Of a stretch of 36,394 nt of DNA, positions 13,626 to 20,529 are shown piece by piece (the stretch's first letter is position 1; each line of letters starts with the position of its first letter). The DNA comes from a virus, in IMG/VR virus record IMGVR_UViG_3300032249_000754, positions 1 through 36,394 of that record; one strand, given 5' to 3'. The notes under the pieces were generated by a model. It did no database searches. It had not been told where the DNA came from and was given only the letters and a program-made list of their open reading frames with translations. The translations under genes and the position numbers were made by a program.

Positions 13626-13963
13626 GTAAGTTTGAAATTGTCTGGCGGGCATTGAACGGCCCGAAGCTAACGGCGGAATACAAGTTCCACCCCACCCGCC
13701 GCTGGCGGATTGACTTCTGGCATGAGTCCGGGGTGGCGGTCGAGGTCGAGGGTTCCGTATGGACGAAGGGCAGACATACAAGAGGCTCAGGCTTCATGGC
13801 TGATATGGAAAAATATAACGCCATTGCCGAGCGTGGCATCTTGCTTTTCCGAATCCCCGCCCATCAGATCACGGCCAAATGGCTTACTCCTATTATTGAA
13901 ACAATTTATAGGGGCGGATCGGATTCTTATTTGCGCCTAAAGAGGGAGGCCCAAAATGGCTAG
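13622..13963 (+). CDS. PD-(D/E)XK-type nuclease-like protein
   Basis: TTG 13622 is chosen because GGGAG lies 8 bases upstream and TTGA overlaps the previous stop; a TTG at 13607 is an alternative. The 113-residue core reads EYKFHPTRRWRIDFWHESGV then AVEVEG, with R-I-D-F and E-V-E-G as the likely metal-binding Asp and Glu. A G-R-H-T-R-G-x-G-F-x-x-D-x-x-K segment follows. I know this combination from small phage nucleases placed in replication modules, possibly for branch resolution or end processing. Exact substrate unknown. Confidence 0.6.
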   Translation: MSKFEIVWRALNGPKLTAEYKFHPTRRWRIDFWHESGVAVEVEGSVWTKGRHTRGSGFMADMEKYNAIAERGILLFRIPAHQITAKWLTPIIETIYRGGSDSYLRLKREAQNG

Positions 13964-14321
13964 CTTCTTTGAGGAATACCAGAAAGAGGCAGACGATATT
14001 CGACATCAATCATTTGTGGATTGGCGGGAAAGGGTCTTGCGGGTCGAAGATAGCTGGGCGGATCGTAAGGCTACCGATGGTGAACAGGAACAATCCGACA
14101 ATGCGGAATGGCTCAAGACCTACAACGGATGGGCACACGAAAATCCTCAAGGACATTTTAAGAGGCTAAAGAAGGAACTAGATAGGGAATATTTTTGCAT
14201 AATGAACAAGGTTCCTTATGAGCCATCATTCATCGGCGGGCTTCCCGGCTATTGGGAATACCGCAAAGAAAATTTGGAGATCGCCTTCCATAACAACCGC
14301 CAAAGGCTTCCCAACGAGTAA
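13956..14321 (+). CDS. Hypothetical protein, 121 aa
   Basis: The charged helical product begins MASFFEEYQKEADDIRHQSF and has many Trp and Glu residues (DWRERVLRVEDSWADRK). No motif or membrane segment is seen. It overlaps the nuclease-like gene by 8 bases and is followed by a good AAAGGA ribosome-binding site for the recombination-type gene. Not recognised. Confidence 0.45.
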   Translation: MASFFEEYQKEADDIRHQSFVDWRERVLRVEDSWADRKATDGEQEQSDNAEWLKTYNGWAHENPQGHFKRLKKELDREYFCIMNKVPYEPSFIGGLPGYWEYRKENLEIAFHNNRQRLPNE

Positions 14322-14345
14322 ACCAAAAAAGAAAGGAACCACATA

Positions 14346-15116
14346 ATGAGCGAAACACAATTAGCAACAATTAACAACGGAGTTGCCCAACATATCCGAC
14401 AAGCGACCGATGTTGCGGGGGCTTGCAGAGAAATCGTCAAGGCCACGGCACAACGGATTGGCAATCGTGACTATGTTCGGGTAGAGGGCTGGCAATCCAT
14501 CGCAGTTGCCCATGGATGCGTAGCTTCGGCAAGGGATGTCGAGCGCATCGATGAAGGCTGGAAGTGCATTGGCGAAGTTCGCCGAATGGACAACGGCCAA
14601 ACAATCGCAACTGCCGAGGGATTCCTCGGCTTCGATGAGGATATGTGGGCAAAGCGTCCGACCTATGCACAGCGGGCAATGTGCCAGACAAGGGCGATCA
14701 GTCGGGCTTGCCGCTCGGCCTTCGCCCATGTCGTTGTATTGATCGACCGCAACCTCTCAACCACCCCAGCGGAAGAAGTTCCCTTCGGTGGTTTTGAAGA
14801 TGCCAAGCAACTCAACACGGACAAATACGAAGAGCCTTCGAAGGCAGAGATCAAAGAGATAACGGCAAAGCTGGTTGAAAAAAAGAAAACCAAGGATTCC
14901 GAGGTCAAGGATATGGTCGTTGGTTTTGGTAAATACAAAGGCCAGACCGTGCGCCAGATCGCAAGATCATCCGAGGGCTTCGGTTGGTTGATGTGGTTAA
15001 TGGAACAGCCAATGAAGAACGCCCCAGACGGACAGCCCTACAAAAAGGATGTCCAGCTTCGGGCGGTTATTAAGGCAGTAATTGATGAGGATAAAAAAGA
15101 TGACATCCCCTTCTGA
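14346..15116 (+). CDS. Recombination-associated protein with GKYKGQT C-terminal domain
   Basis: AAAGGAACC precedes ATG 14346. Residues about 38-135 contain RDYVRVEGWQSIAVAHGC and later AMCQTRAISRACRSAFAHVV. I recognise this pattern from phage proteins related to single-strand annealing or recombination functions (T-R-A-x-S-R-A-x-R). The C-terminal domain has VVGFGKYKGQTVRQIA and W-L-M-W-L, matching the DUF3820/exonuclease X C-terminal type. The name ends in DDIPF, an acidic-plus-Phe tail like those of SSB-type proteins. It likely acts in phage DNA replication or repair. Confidence 0.55.
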   Translation: MSETQLATINNGVAQHIRQATDVAGACREIVKATAQRIGNRDYVRVEGWQSIAVAHGCVASARDVERIDEGWKCIGEVRRMDNGQTIATAEGFLGFDEDMWAKRPTYAQRAMCQTRAISRACRSAFAHVVVLIDRNLSTTPAEEVPFGGFEDAKQLNTDKYEEPSKAEIKEITAKLVEKKKTKDSEVKDMVVGFGKYKGQTVRQIARSSEGFGWLMWLMEQPMKNAPDGQPYKKDVQLRAVIKAVIDEDKKDDIPF

Positions 15117-15300
15117 CTCTGCCCTAAATCAAATCGATAGGTCTTTGTCTGCCTTGGCCAACACGGTAGCAAAGAAAGAGAGGGAAGCCTGTGCAGAGCT
15201 TGTTCAATCCATGGCTGATGCAGAGGAAGACCAAGTAAGGAAAGACCTTCTTAATGATGTGGCAACCGCCATTAGGAGGATGCCAAATGCCAAGTATTGA
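15100..15300 (+). CDS. Small helical hypothetical protein, 66 aa
   Basis: ATG 15100 overlaps the end of the previous gene; an in-frame ATG at 15082 lies deeper inside it. The product has a Ser/Leu-rich N-terminus (MTSPSDSALNQIDRSLSALA) and a long charged helix (VAKKEREACAELVQSMADAE). Similar helical proteins occur in many phages without known function. Confidence 0.45.
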   Translation: MTSPSDSALNQIDRSLSALANTVAKKEREACAELVQSMADAEEDQVRKDLLNDVATAIRRMPNAKY

Positions 15301-15505
15301 TTTGCAAATACCCAAAACAAAGTTTGGACTAATTGAATGGAGGGACACAGATGATAAGCCGCAGGAAAATCATAGATGCCTTGTTGTTATTGGAATCAGC
15401 GTTATGGTGGCTCGCTTCCACCGCGGGGAATTTTATATGGACAACTGGACAAGAGCTAGTTCGGTTCGTTGTTGGTCGCCGTGGCCGAAGGCTCCTATCT
15501 CATAG
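15287..15505 (+). CDS. DUF551-like small protein, 72 aa
   Basis: ATG 15287 gives MPSIDLQIPKTKFGLIEWRD and overlaps the previous gene by 14 bases. The segments DDKPQENHRCLVV, F-H-R-G-E-F-Y and the end V-R-C-W-S-P-W-P-K-A-P fit the DUF551 pattern (a short beta domain ending in H/C-W-x-P-x-P-x-x-P). Function of that family is unknown. Confidence 0.5.
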   Translation: MPSIDLQIPKTKFGLIEWRDTDDKPQENHRCLVVIGISVMVARFHRGEFYMDNWTRASSVRCWSPWPKAPIS

Positions 15506-15513
15506 GGAGATTT

Positions 15514-15654
15514 ATGCAAGAAACATTACTAGAACTTGGGAAATTGATGGTTCTCATTGGCCTAGCTGTGGGATTTATATTCGCAGGGTTGGTAGGCTTG
15601 GCGCTTCTCGCTGGCTGGGCGTGGGACAAGTTGGAAAGGATGCTAAATAAATGA
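15514..15654 (+). CDS. Small membrane protein, 46 aa
   Basis: ATG 15514 follows AGGGAGA at 15504-15510; the frame is open to 15469, inside the previous gene. One long hydrophobic stretch (LMVLIGLAVGFIFAGLVGLA) is followed by W-A-W-D-K-L-E-R. It would be an inner-membrane protein. Function unknown; it overlaps the next ATG by 4 bases. Confidence 0.45.
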   Translation: MQETLLELGKLMVLIGLAVGFIFAGLVGLALLAGWAWDKLERMLNK

Positions 15655-15860
15655 GCGTTAAAAGGCTTACTTACTTAAAGCAGTTGCTTCGTTATACAAC
15701 AGCAAGGCTCAAAGACATGAGGAAGGACTGGACTCATGCCCAAGAAAAAAACTACAAGGACATCCTAGCCCACGCAGACTTGGCCGAGGTTATGGCAAAG
15801 GAGCTTTTGGATCGAGCCAAGAAATACCAGAAGCGTGACTTAGAGAGCGGTAAAAAGTGA
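15651..15860 (+). CDS. Small basic helical protein, 69 aa
   Basis: The Lys/Arg-rich product begins MSVKRLTYLKQLLRYTTARL and is predicted to be two or three helices. Overlaps of 4 bases on both sides (ATGA and GTGA) place it in one translational unit with the initiator gene. Not recognised. Confidence 0.45.
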   Translation: MSVKRLTYLKQLLRYTTARLKDMRKDWTHAQEKNYKDILAHADLAEVMAKELLDRAKKYQKRDLESGKK

Positions 15861-16603
15861 AGTTGCCTTGGCTTAAATTCTATCCGGCTGATTGGCTTTC
15901 GGATGAAGCCCTTCGTGGTTGTTCCCCGGCGGCTAGAGGGCTTTGGGTCGATATGATTTGCCTCATGGCAAAGTCCAAAAGGCATGGCTATCTTATGGCT
16001 GGGGATAGCCCAATGGGGGCAGAGCATATCGCTAGAATCTTCGGAGAAAGTCTTGAAACGACCAGCGGCTTGCTTGTTGAGTTGGCACAAGCTGGGGTCT
16101 ATTCAGTTGAGGAAGATTGCATATTTTCACGCAGAATGGTGAAAGATGAGCGTGGCCGTAAGTCTAATAGGGAAAAGGTTTTACGCTGGCGTAACCATCA
16201 TGTAACCGACATGAAACCATTTTGTAACCAAAATGTAACCCCTCAGAGGCTAGAGGCTAGAGGCCAGAGGCTAGATATAAAGAAAGAGAGGGCGCAAGTG
16301 CGCCCAACGCTTTCGCAATGGTCGGAATACGCAAAGAGCATCGGATGGACTGGCAAAGATGTTCAAGGAGCATTCGATCATTACGAAAGCAACGGATGGA
16401 AGGTCGGAGGCCGTGCTCCTGTTAAGGATTGGCAAGCCGCCGCAAGGAATTGTTTCAGAAGAAACCAAACCACAAACCAGAAAGGGAACCACACAATGCA
16501 ACCAAAACCGCAACCGAAATCATCGTGCGAGTCTGCTCCGCTCTATCGGCGGATGGGCTTTGCCTCATACTACGATTGGCAGAAAGCGGGGTTCCCATCG
16601 TGA
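15857..16603 (+). CDS. Replication initiator, lambda O / DnaT-like organisation
   Basis: GTG 15857 opens a 248-residue protein. Residues 3-110 match the N-terminal domain of many phage replication proteins (WLKFYPADWLSDEALRGCSP, then ARGLWVDMICLM), a winged-helix DNA-binding type. Residues 112-140 are a low-complexity linker whose DNA carries iterons. Residues about 150-195 (WSEYAKSIGWTGKDVQGAFD, then GGRAPVKDWQAAARNC) match the C-terminal helicase-recruiting domain of primosomal proteins. It probably binds the origin inside its own gene and loads the host helicase. No helicase or loader gene is seen nearby. Confidence 0.65.
   Translation: MKLPWLKFYPADWLSDEALRGCSPAARGLWVDMICLMAKSKRHGYLMAGDSPMGAEHIARIFGESLETTSGLLVELAQAGVYSVEEDCIFSRRMVKDERGRKSNREKVLRWRNHHVTDMKPFCNQNVTPQRLEARGQRLDIKKERAQVRPTLSQWSEYAKSIGWTGKDVQGAFDHYESNGWKVGGRAPVKDWQAAARNCFRRNQTTNQKGNHTMQPKPQPKSSCESAPLYRRMGFASYYDWQKAGFPS
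16191..16290 (+). other. Candidate replication origin (iterons within initiator gene)
   Basis: GTAACC occurs at 16191, 16202, 16224 and 16235, with GAAACC at 16213. That makes five units at exactly 11-bp spacing, so all lie on one face of the helix. A 7-bp tandem repeat (AGAGGCT at 16245, 16252, 16259 with one change, and 16266) follows, then an AT/purine-rich stretch at 16272-16290. An 11-bp period is not a multiple of three and the encoded peptide does not repeat, so the DNA itself appears selected. Lambda places its origin the same way inside gene O. Confidence 0.65.
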
Positions 16604-17163
16604 GCCTACTTAAATCATTTGAAAGAACTGTGGATCGTGGTTTTGTGCCATATCGCAAAATCCAACCCGAATACAAATCGCTGGCCGATCAAGCAATGGA
16701 ATTTGAAAAGGGGGTCACTATGCCAAAGCGAATCCAAGAGATTGAGGAACGGATCAATAGCATTGAATTGAGCCTTCAGATTATGCGGAACGCCAAGGAA
16801 GCAGACCCGGTGAAAGCCTACCTTGCACCGCTTTGCTCCAGAATAGGCCAAATTGAAGCGCATTTGGGCCTAGAAAGGGCCAAGACCGCCGAACCGATAG
16901 ACTTGCCACAAATCATCGTTCCGCACGAATTAAGGGTTTTAAGGGGCAAATTTGGAAAGTGCAAGAATCGCAAGGTTGAAGTCGTCCAGAAGCGTTGGGC
17001 ATTGTGGAAGGCTCAATACGAGGCCGGAATCCCAATGACGGTTATCGCTAGGGCTTGGGGTTGCGACCATGCCTCAATCTGCCACGCCAAAAAGCAGGGA
17101 TGGGAGCCAAGCAAACAAGCTAGGCACAACTACCCGAACAAAAGAAAGTCGGCAAAAAAATGA
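16600..17163 (+). CDS. Protein with DnaA domain IV-like C-terminus, 187 aa
   Basis: GTG 16600 overlaps the initiator stop (GTGA); the frame is open further up to 16429, but this lies inside the initiator gene. The middle is a helical coiled-coil (RIQEIEERINSIELSLQIMR). Residues about 135-170 read IPMTVIARAWGCDHASICHA, very close to the DnaA box-binding signature (x-I-G-x-A-F-G-G-R-D-H-T-T-V-L-H-A). There is no AAA+ domain. It probably binds DNA near the origin, as a DnaA mimic or competitor; that role is inferred. Confidence 0.55.
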   Translation: MSLLKSFERTVDRGFVPYRKIQPEYKSLADQAMEFEKGVTMPKRIQEIEERINSIELSLQIMRNAKEADPVKAYLAPLCSRIGQIEAHLGLERAKTAEPIDLPQIIVPHELRVLRGKFGKCKNRKVEVVQKRWALWKAQYEAGIPMTVIARAWGCDHASICHAKKQGWEPSKQARHNYPNKRKSAKK

Positions 17164-17432
17164 GCTTCCATTTTGCATCTCAACTAACCATGGACTTCGT
17201 TGAGCCAACGGAAACACACCACCCAAACAAGCCCATAGGCTCCAAACAATGCCAGCAAGTGTTGTCGCATCTACAAAGCGGGAAGCCGATCACGGCATTG
17301 GAGGCATTGAAGCTTTACGGAATCTTTCGGCTGGCCTCTCGCATTCATGACCTGAAAAAGGCGGGGATGACCATCCAAAGTCGGGACATCCAAACGGACA
17401 ACGGAAAGAAGATCGCCCAATACTATCTTTGA
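17160..17432 (+). CDS. Helix-turn-helix protein, HTH_39-like, 90 aa
   Basis: ATG 17160 overlaps the previous stop. The core (QVLSHLQSGKPITALEALKL, then YGIFRLASRIHDLKKAGMTI) fits the small phage HTH domain with an I-T-x-x-E-A-L helix and R-L-A-x-R-I-x-x-L-K-x-x-G recognition end. It is likely a sequence-specific DNA-binding regulator. It closes the replication block and is followed by a gap containing a TTGACATAA motif. Confidence 0.6.
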   Translation: MSFHFASQLTMDFVEPTETHHPNKPIGSKQCQQVLSHLQSGKPITALEALKLYGIFRLASRIHDLKKAGMTIQSRDIQTDNGKKIAQYYL

Positions 17433-17450
17433 ACAAGATTAGACCAGCCT

Positions 17451-17459
17451 TTGACATAA
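17451..17459 (+). promoter_or_regulatory. TTGACATAA motif, copy 3
   Basis: The motif lies 35 bases before the ATG at 17486, the longest spacing of the set, in the 53-base gap after the HTH gene. No ribosome-binding sequence is evident before that ATG. Confidence 0.45.
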
Positions 17460-17485
17460 AATAAACACAGCCTAAAGAAATCCTA

Positions 17486-17791
17486 ATGGAGACCGCTCCC
17501 ATCGAGTCCGACCAGTTAAGAGCCGAAAGGCTCTTGTTGGAGCTATGCCCGGACAACTCCGAGCTTAAAAAGATCACGAAGGGCGGACGATCACAGGAGC
17601 GGATCAAGATGCTTCGGCAAGTCATCGAAAGGCTATTGCTCAACGGCATACCAACGGCGGTCATCGCCAAGACGCTAAAGATGGAACAGCCTGTCGTTCA
17701 GTATCACGCAAGATGGTTGGAAAAACACGGTCGGGTAAGCCGCCATAGCAAGTTCGCTCATTGGGTTTGGGCAAAAGGAACGGATGAATGA
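17486..17791 (+). CDS. Putative HTH regulator, 101 aa
   Basis: The product begins METAPIESDQLRAERLLLEL. Its helix-turn-helix-like core (LRQVIERLLLNGIPTAVIAK, then TLKMEQPVVQYHARWLEKHG) has the T-x-x-I-A-x-x-L-x-x-x-x-x-x-V-x-x-H-x-x-x-L pattern of small transcription regulators. It overlaps the methyltransferase start by 8 bases, so the two are coexpressed. Target unknown. Confidence 0.5.
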   Translation: METAPIESDQLRAERLLLELCPDNSELKKITKGGRSQERIKMLRQVIERLLLNGIPTAVIAKTLKMEQPVVQYHARWLEKHGRVSRHSKFAHWVWAKGTDE

Positions 17792-18519
17792 GCAACCAAC
17801 CCACCTCGATTTGTTCAGCGGTATCGGAGGATTTGCTCTTGCCGCTGGATGGGCTGGATTTGAAACCATTGGATTCTGTGAAATCGAACCATACTGCCAA
17901 GCCGTTCTTAAAAAGCATTGGCCGCAAGTCCCAATTCACACGGACATCAGAGAACTGCGGGGGGGGGGCAAAGAATCGATTTACTTACAGGGGGCTTTCC
18001 TTGCCAGCCATTCAGTTATTGCGGGAAGCGAAGAGGCAAAAATGATCACCGCAATCTCTGGCCGGAAATGTTGCGAATTATTAAAGAGCAAAGGCCGCTT
18101 GGGTCATTGGCGAAAATGTTGCTGGAATCATCAATATGGAACTCGACCAAGTGCATTCTGATTTGGAGTCCGAGGGTTACTCCGTGCAAACGCTACTTAT
18201 TCCAGCTTGTGCCGTTGGCGCAATCCACAGAAGAAACCGAGCATGGATTATTGCCAACAACAACAACATCGGAATGGAGAGGGGCGGCGAAGCAAAGATA
18301 TTTGGGGTCAAAAAAATACAGAGGAACAAAAATGGTGGAGGCTTTAAGGAACTCTGCGGAATGCCCCCAATATCTACACCCAGAATTTTCAGAGCTTGCG
18401 ATGGGGTTCCCGGATGGGTGGACAGACTTAAAGGATTGGGCAACGCCATCGTCCCGCAAGTCGCATACCAAATCATCAAAGGCATCAAAGAAGTGATGGA
18501 GCAATCCGATGAGAATTGA
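17784..18519 (+). pseudogene. C5 cytosine DNA methyltransferase, broken across three frames
   Basis: Frame A (from ATG 17784) has motif I, HLDLFSGIGGFALAAGWAGF, and GFCEIEPYCQ. After a run of ten G (17959-17968) homology continues in frame B with the catalytic motif IV GGFPCQPFS and LWPEMLRIIKEQRP. From about 18094, frame C has ENV (motif VI), AVGAIHRRNRAWIIA (motif VIII) and GLGNAIVPQVAYQII (motif X). Each break is explained by one missing base (a G in the run; one base near 18096). It may be a decayed gene, a phase-variable tract, or sequencing error. Frame B also runs on to 18496 with methyltransferase-like text. Confidence 0.7.
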
Positions 18520-19042
18520 CGGCCAAGACCCGGCGGACAGCATCGCCGCATCCTACACGGTCGATATGGCCGACCAAGTGGACAAGCTAGAGGATGTCGT
18601 TAGGGAAAGGCTGGCGTACCTAAAAGCCCAAAATCCGGCCATGAATTTGGACGAACTGGCAAGGGCAACGGCTCAAATCATAGAGGAGACGATCAAGACC
18701 GAGGCTGATAGCCCGATGCTCCGAACAAAAAGAGACGACACTTTGGACGAAGCCCTCTTAGCCCTAGCAACCAACCGAAGCCCAGACAGCCTAACGAGCA
18801 TTGCCAAACGCTACCTTAACCCAAACACAAACCGCCCATACACAAGAGCCGCCCTATCTGCACGGCTATCGGAGCTAACTCAAAGGACAGGGCTTGTCTT
18901 AAGAGTTCAACGGAGCGAGCGAGTCAGGCAAATCTACAAAGAGCGAGCCTTGAGGGTGCATGAAAGGCGGCGGAAGGAATGTCCGAAATGGAACAAGGAC
19001 GCATGGCAAAAGGGCTTAAAAAGGCGATGCAAAAAACGGTGA
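18509..19042 (+). CDS. Basic helical protein, possibly DNA-binding, 177 aa
   Basis: GGAG lies 7 bases upstream of ATG 18509, and the gene overlaps the end of the methyltransferase frame C by 11 bases. The N-terminal half is acidic and helical. The C-terminal half is strongly basic (LTQRTGLVLRVQRSERVRQI, then RVHERRRKECPKW). A central segment (SLTSIAKRYLNPNTNRPYTR) resembles the turn of an HTH as found in small terminase or sigma-like proteins. Family not recognised. Confidence 0.45.
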   Translation: MRIDGQDPADSIAASYTVDMADQVDKLEDVVRERLAYLKAQNPAMNLDELARATAQIIEETIKTEADSPMLRTKRDDTLDEALLALATNRSPDSLTSIAKRYLNPNTNRPYTRAALSARLSELTQRTGLVLRVQRSERVRQIYKERALRVHERRRKECPKWNKDAWQKGLKRRCKKR

Positions 19043-19335
19043 GAACAGGCTCAAAAGTTGTCTGCGTGGATGATCGGTTCCCGCCCGAACTGCTCCTGTT
19101 CTATAACTGCCTACCAATAAAAGATAGGGTCTATAAGGTAAGGGACATGGGCGTTGGGCTTTCAAGCACAGGCGAACACGGCGAGATTGTGGTTTATTTG
19201 GAGGGAATGCAAAACCCATGCTCATCCGTGCCGCCCCACCCGGAAAGAGGCTTTGCAGAATGGCGTTTTCGAGAGATCGAACCACCCGCCGAGGAACACG
19301 AACAGGCCGAGGAGCTTGTCGAGGCCGAGGCATAA
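18979..19335 (+). CDS. Small phage protein with VCVDDRFPP motif, 118 aa
   Basis: The 118-residue product overlaps the previous gene by 64 bases in another frame; ATG 18979 or the Met at residue 4 or 9 could start it. The core VVCVDDRFPPELLLFYNCLP, then KDRVYKVRDMGVG, and FAEWRFREIEP is a recurrent small domain in phage genomes with no known function. It reads as an SH3-like beta fold. The C-terminus is Glu-rich. Confidence 0.55.
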   Translation: MSEMEQGRMAKGLKKAMQKTVRTGSKVVCVDDRFPPELLLFYNCLPIKDRVYKVRDMGVGLSSTGEHGEIVVYLEGMQNPCSSVPPHPERGFAEWRFREIEPPAEEHEQAEELVEAEA

Positions 19336-19353
19336 CCAAGGAGAAATCCCAAA

Positions 19354-19857
19354 ATGAGCAAGGCACTAGCTACCCTAGATAACAACGAAAAAAGCATCGG
19401 AATGGAACTTAAAAAAACGATGCGACTTTTACAGGAACAGCGGGAAGAGGCCGTTAAGAGCATGGCCGAGACCATCAGCCTAGCCGCTGACGCTGGGGAC
19501 ATCATCCTATCAGCACGCACAGAGGGATTGGATGTGGACGGCATCCTTGAGGTGGCGGGGCTTAATGGGGAGGAGGGTCGGAGGCTGGAGCGGGTAGCAA
19601 AGGCAAGGCCATCCCTGACCAACCCCGAACCCGGCCAGCTTAAGCAACTCGCATTATGGGCTGGCATCCTACCCGACCCCATCACCAGCACCAACGAACC
19701 ACGCCCCGAAGCCCATTGGCTGACCTACCCCATCAAGGCCGCACAATGGCTGGCACGCAAGAGTCCCCAGCAATGGAGCGAGGCGCAACGTTTGGAGTTT
19801 GTTCGTGAGGCTCGCCCAATCGTGGATGCTTGGGTTGAGGCCGGGGGCAAACTCTAA
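19354..19857 (+). CDS. Hypothetical helical protein, 167 aa
   Basis: ATG 19354 is preceded by AAGGAG at good spacing. The N-terminal half is a long charged helix (MELKKTMRLLQEQREEAVKS) and the C-terminal half contains a Pro/Trp-containing helical domain (WLTYPIKAAQWLARKSPQQW). No motif is recognised. It ends the early block before a 195-base gap. Confidence 0.45.
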   Translation: MSKALATLDNNEKSIGMELKKTMRLLQEQREEAVKSMAETISLAADAGDIILSARTEGLDVDGILEVAGLNGEEGRRLERVAKARPSLTNPEPGQLKQLALWAGILPDPITSTNEPRPEAHWLTYPIKAAQWLARKSPQQWSEAQRLEFVREARPIVDAWVEAGGKL

Positions 19858-19878
19858 AAGTGGGTATGCGACTTAGGC

Positions 19879-20004
19879 ATGAAAACACAAGAAAAGCGTG
19901 AAAAGGCTATTAACGACTTACGCAAGCTAACTAGGAGACTTCTATGCGTAAAAATGCCCCAAAACAGGTTCCGACCGCAATTTTTTTGTGCGAGTTTCCT
20001 GTAA
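19879..20004 (+). CDS. Possible small basic ORF, 41 aa, in 19858-20052 gap
   Basis: ATG 19879 opens a 41-residue Lys/Arg-rich frame (MKTQEKREKAINDLRKLTRR...). A second overlapping frame from 19944 (MRKNAPKQVPTAIFLCEFPV...) could code 33 residues instead. The surrounding 195-base gap otherwise shows no gene or clear promoter pair; a TGTAAAAT near 20000 could be a weak -10 box for the ParB-like gene. Low support for either frame. Confidence 0.25.
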   Translation: MKTQEKREKAINDLRKLTRRLLCVKMPQNRFRPQFFCASFL

Positions 20005-20052
20005 AATGCTCAGGGAAACAAAGTTACGAGAAGTCAAGAAAATAAAAATCCA

Positions 20053-20526
20053 ATGAACGAAAAATATCCTCGCCTCATCACAAAAAAAATCAGCGAGCTT
20101 CAGCCCGCTTCATACAATCCAAGAAAAATTTCTTCCGATGCGTTGGGAAGGCTCACGAAAAGTTTAAGCGAGCTTGGGAATCTCCAGCCGATCACTTGGA
20201 ACGCCAAGACCGGGAACATTGTTGGAGGCCATCAAAGGCTAAAGTGCTATTCAGCACTTCAAAAAGAAGAGGTCGAGGTTTGGGCGGTTTGGCTAGATGA
20301 GGCGCAAGAAAAAGCGGCCAATATCGCCCTAAACAAATTGAGCGGAGAATTTGATTTGCCAGCCCTCAAAGACTTAATCGAAGAACTCGATACAGGCGAA
20401 ATCGACTTGGATATCACAGGCTTTGGGGCTGATGAGCTTTGCGAACTCATGGAGCAGACAAAACCAGACGAAAAAGAGGGCGGGGACAGCGGAGAAAAAT
20501 GCGAGGCTTGCGGGCGACCGCTATGA
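20053..20526 (+). CDS. ParB/Srx-like N-terminal domain protein
   Basis: The 157-residue product contains the ParB-type fold signature: SELQPASYNPRKIS (14-27), L-x-x-S-L-x-E-L-G-N-L-Q-P-I (34-47) and IVGGHQRL (56-63), where G-G-H-Q-R is the conserved nucleotide-binding box. Phage proteins of this type often precede terminase genes and may have nuclease or CTP-binding activity. There is no HTH domain as in true ParB, and no methyltransferase domain as in some fusions. A C-terminal C-E-A-C-G pair could bind metal. It probably acts in DNA processing before packaging. Confidence 0.65.
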   Translation: MNEKYPRLITKKISELQPASYNPRKISSDALGRLTKSLSELGNLQPITWNAKTGNIVGGHQRLKCYSALQKEEVEVWAVWLDEAQEKAANIALNKLSGEFDLPALKDLIEELDTGEIDLDITGFGADELCELMEQTKPDEKEGGDSGEKCEACGRPL

Positions 20527-20529
20527 TAA

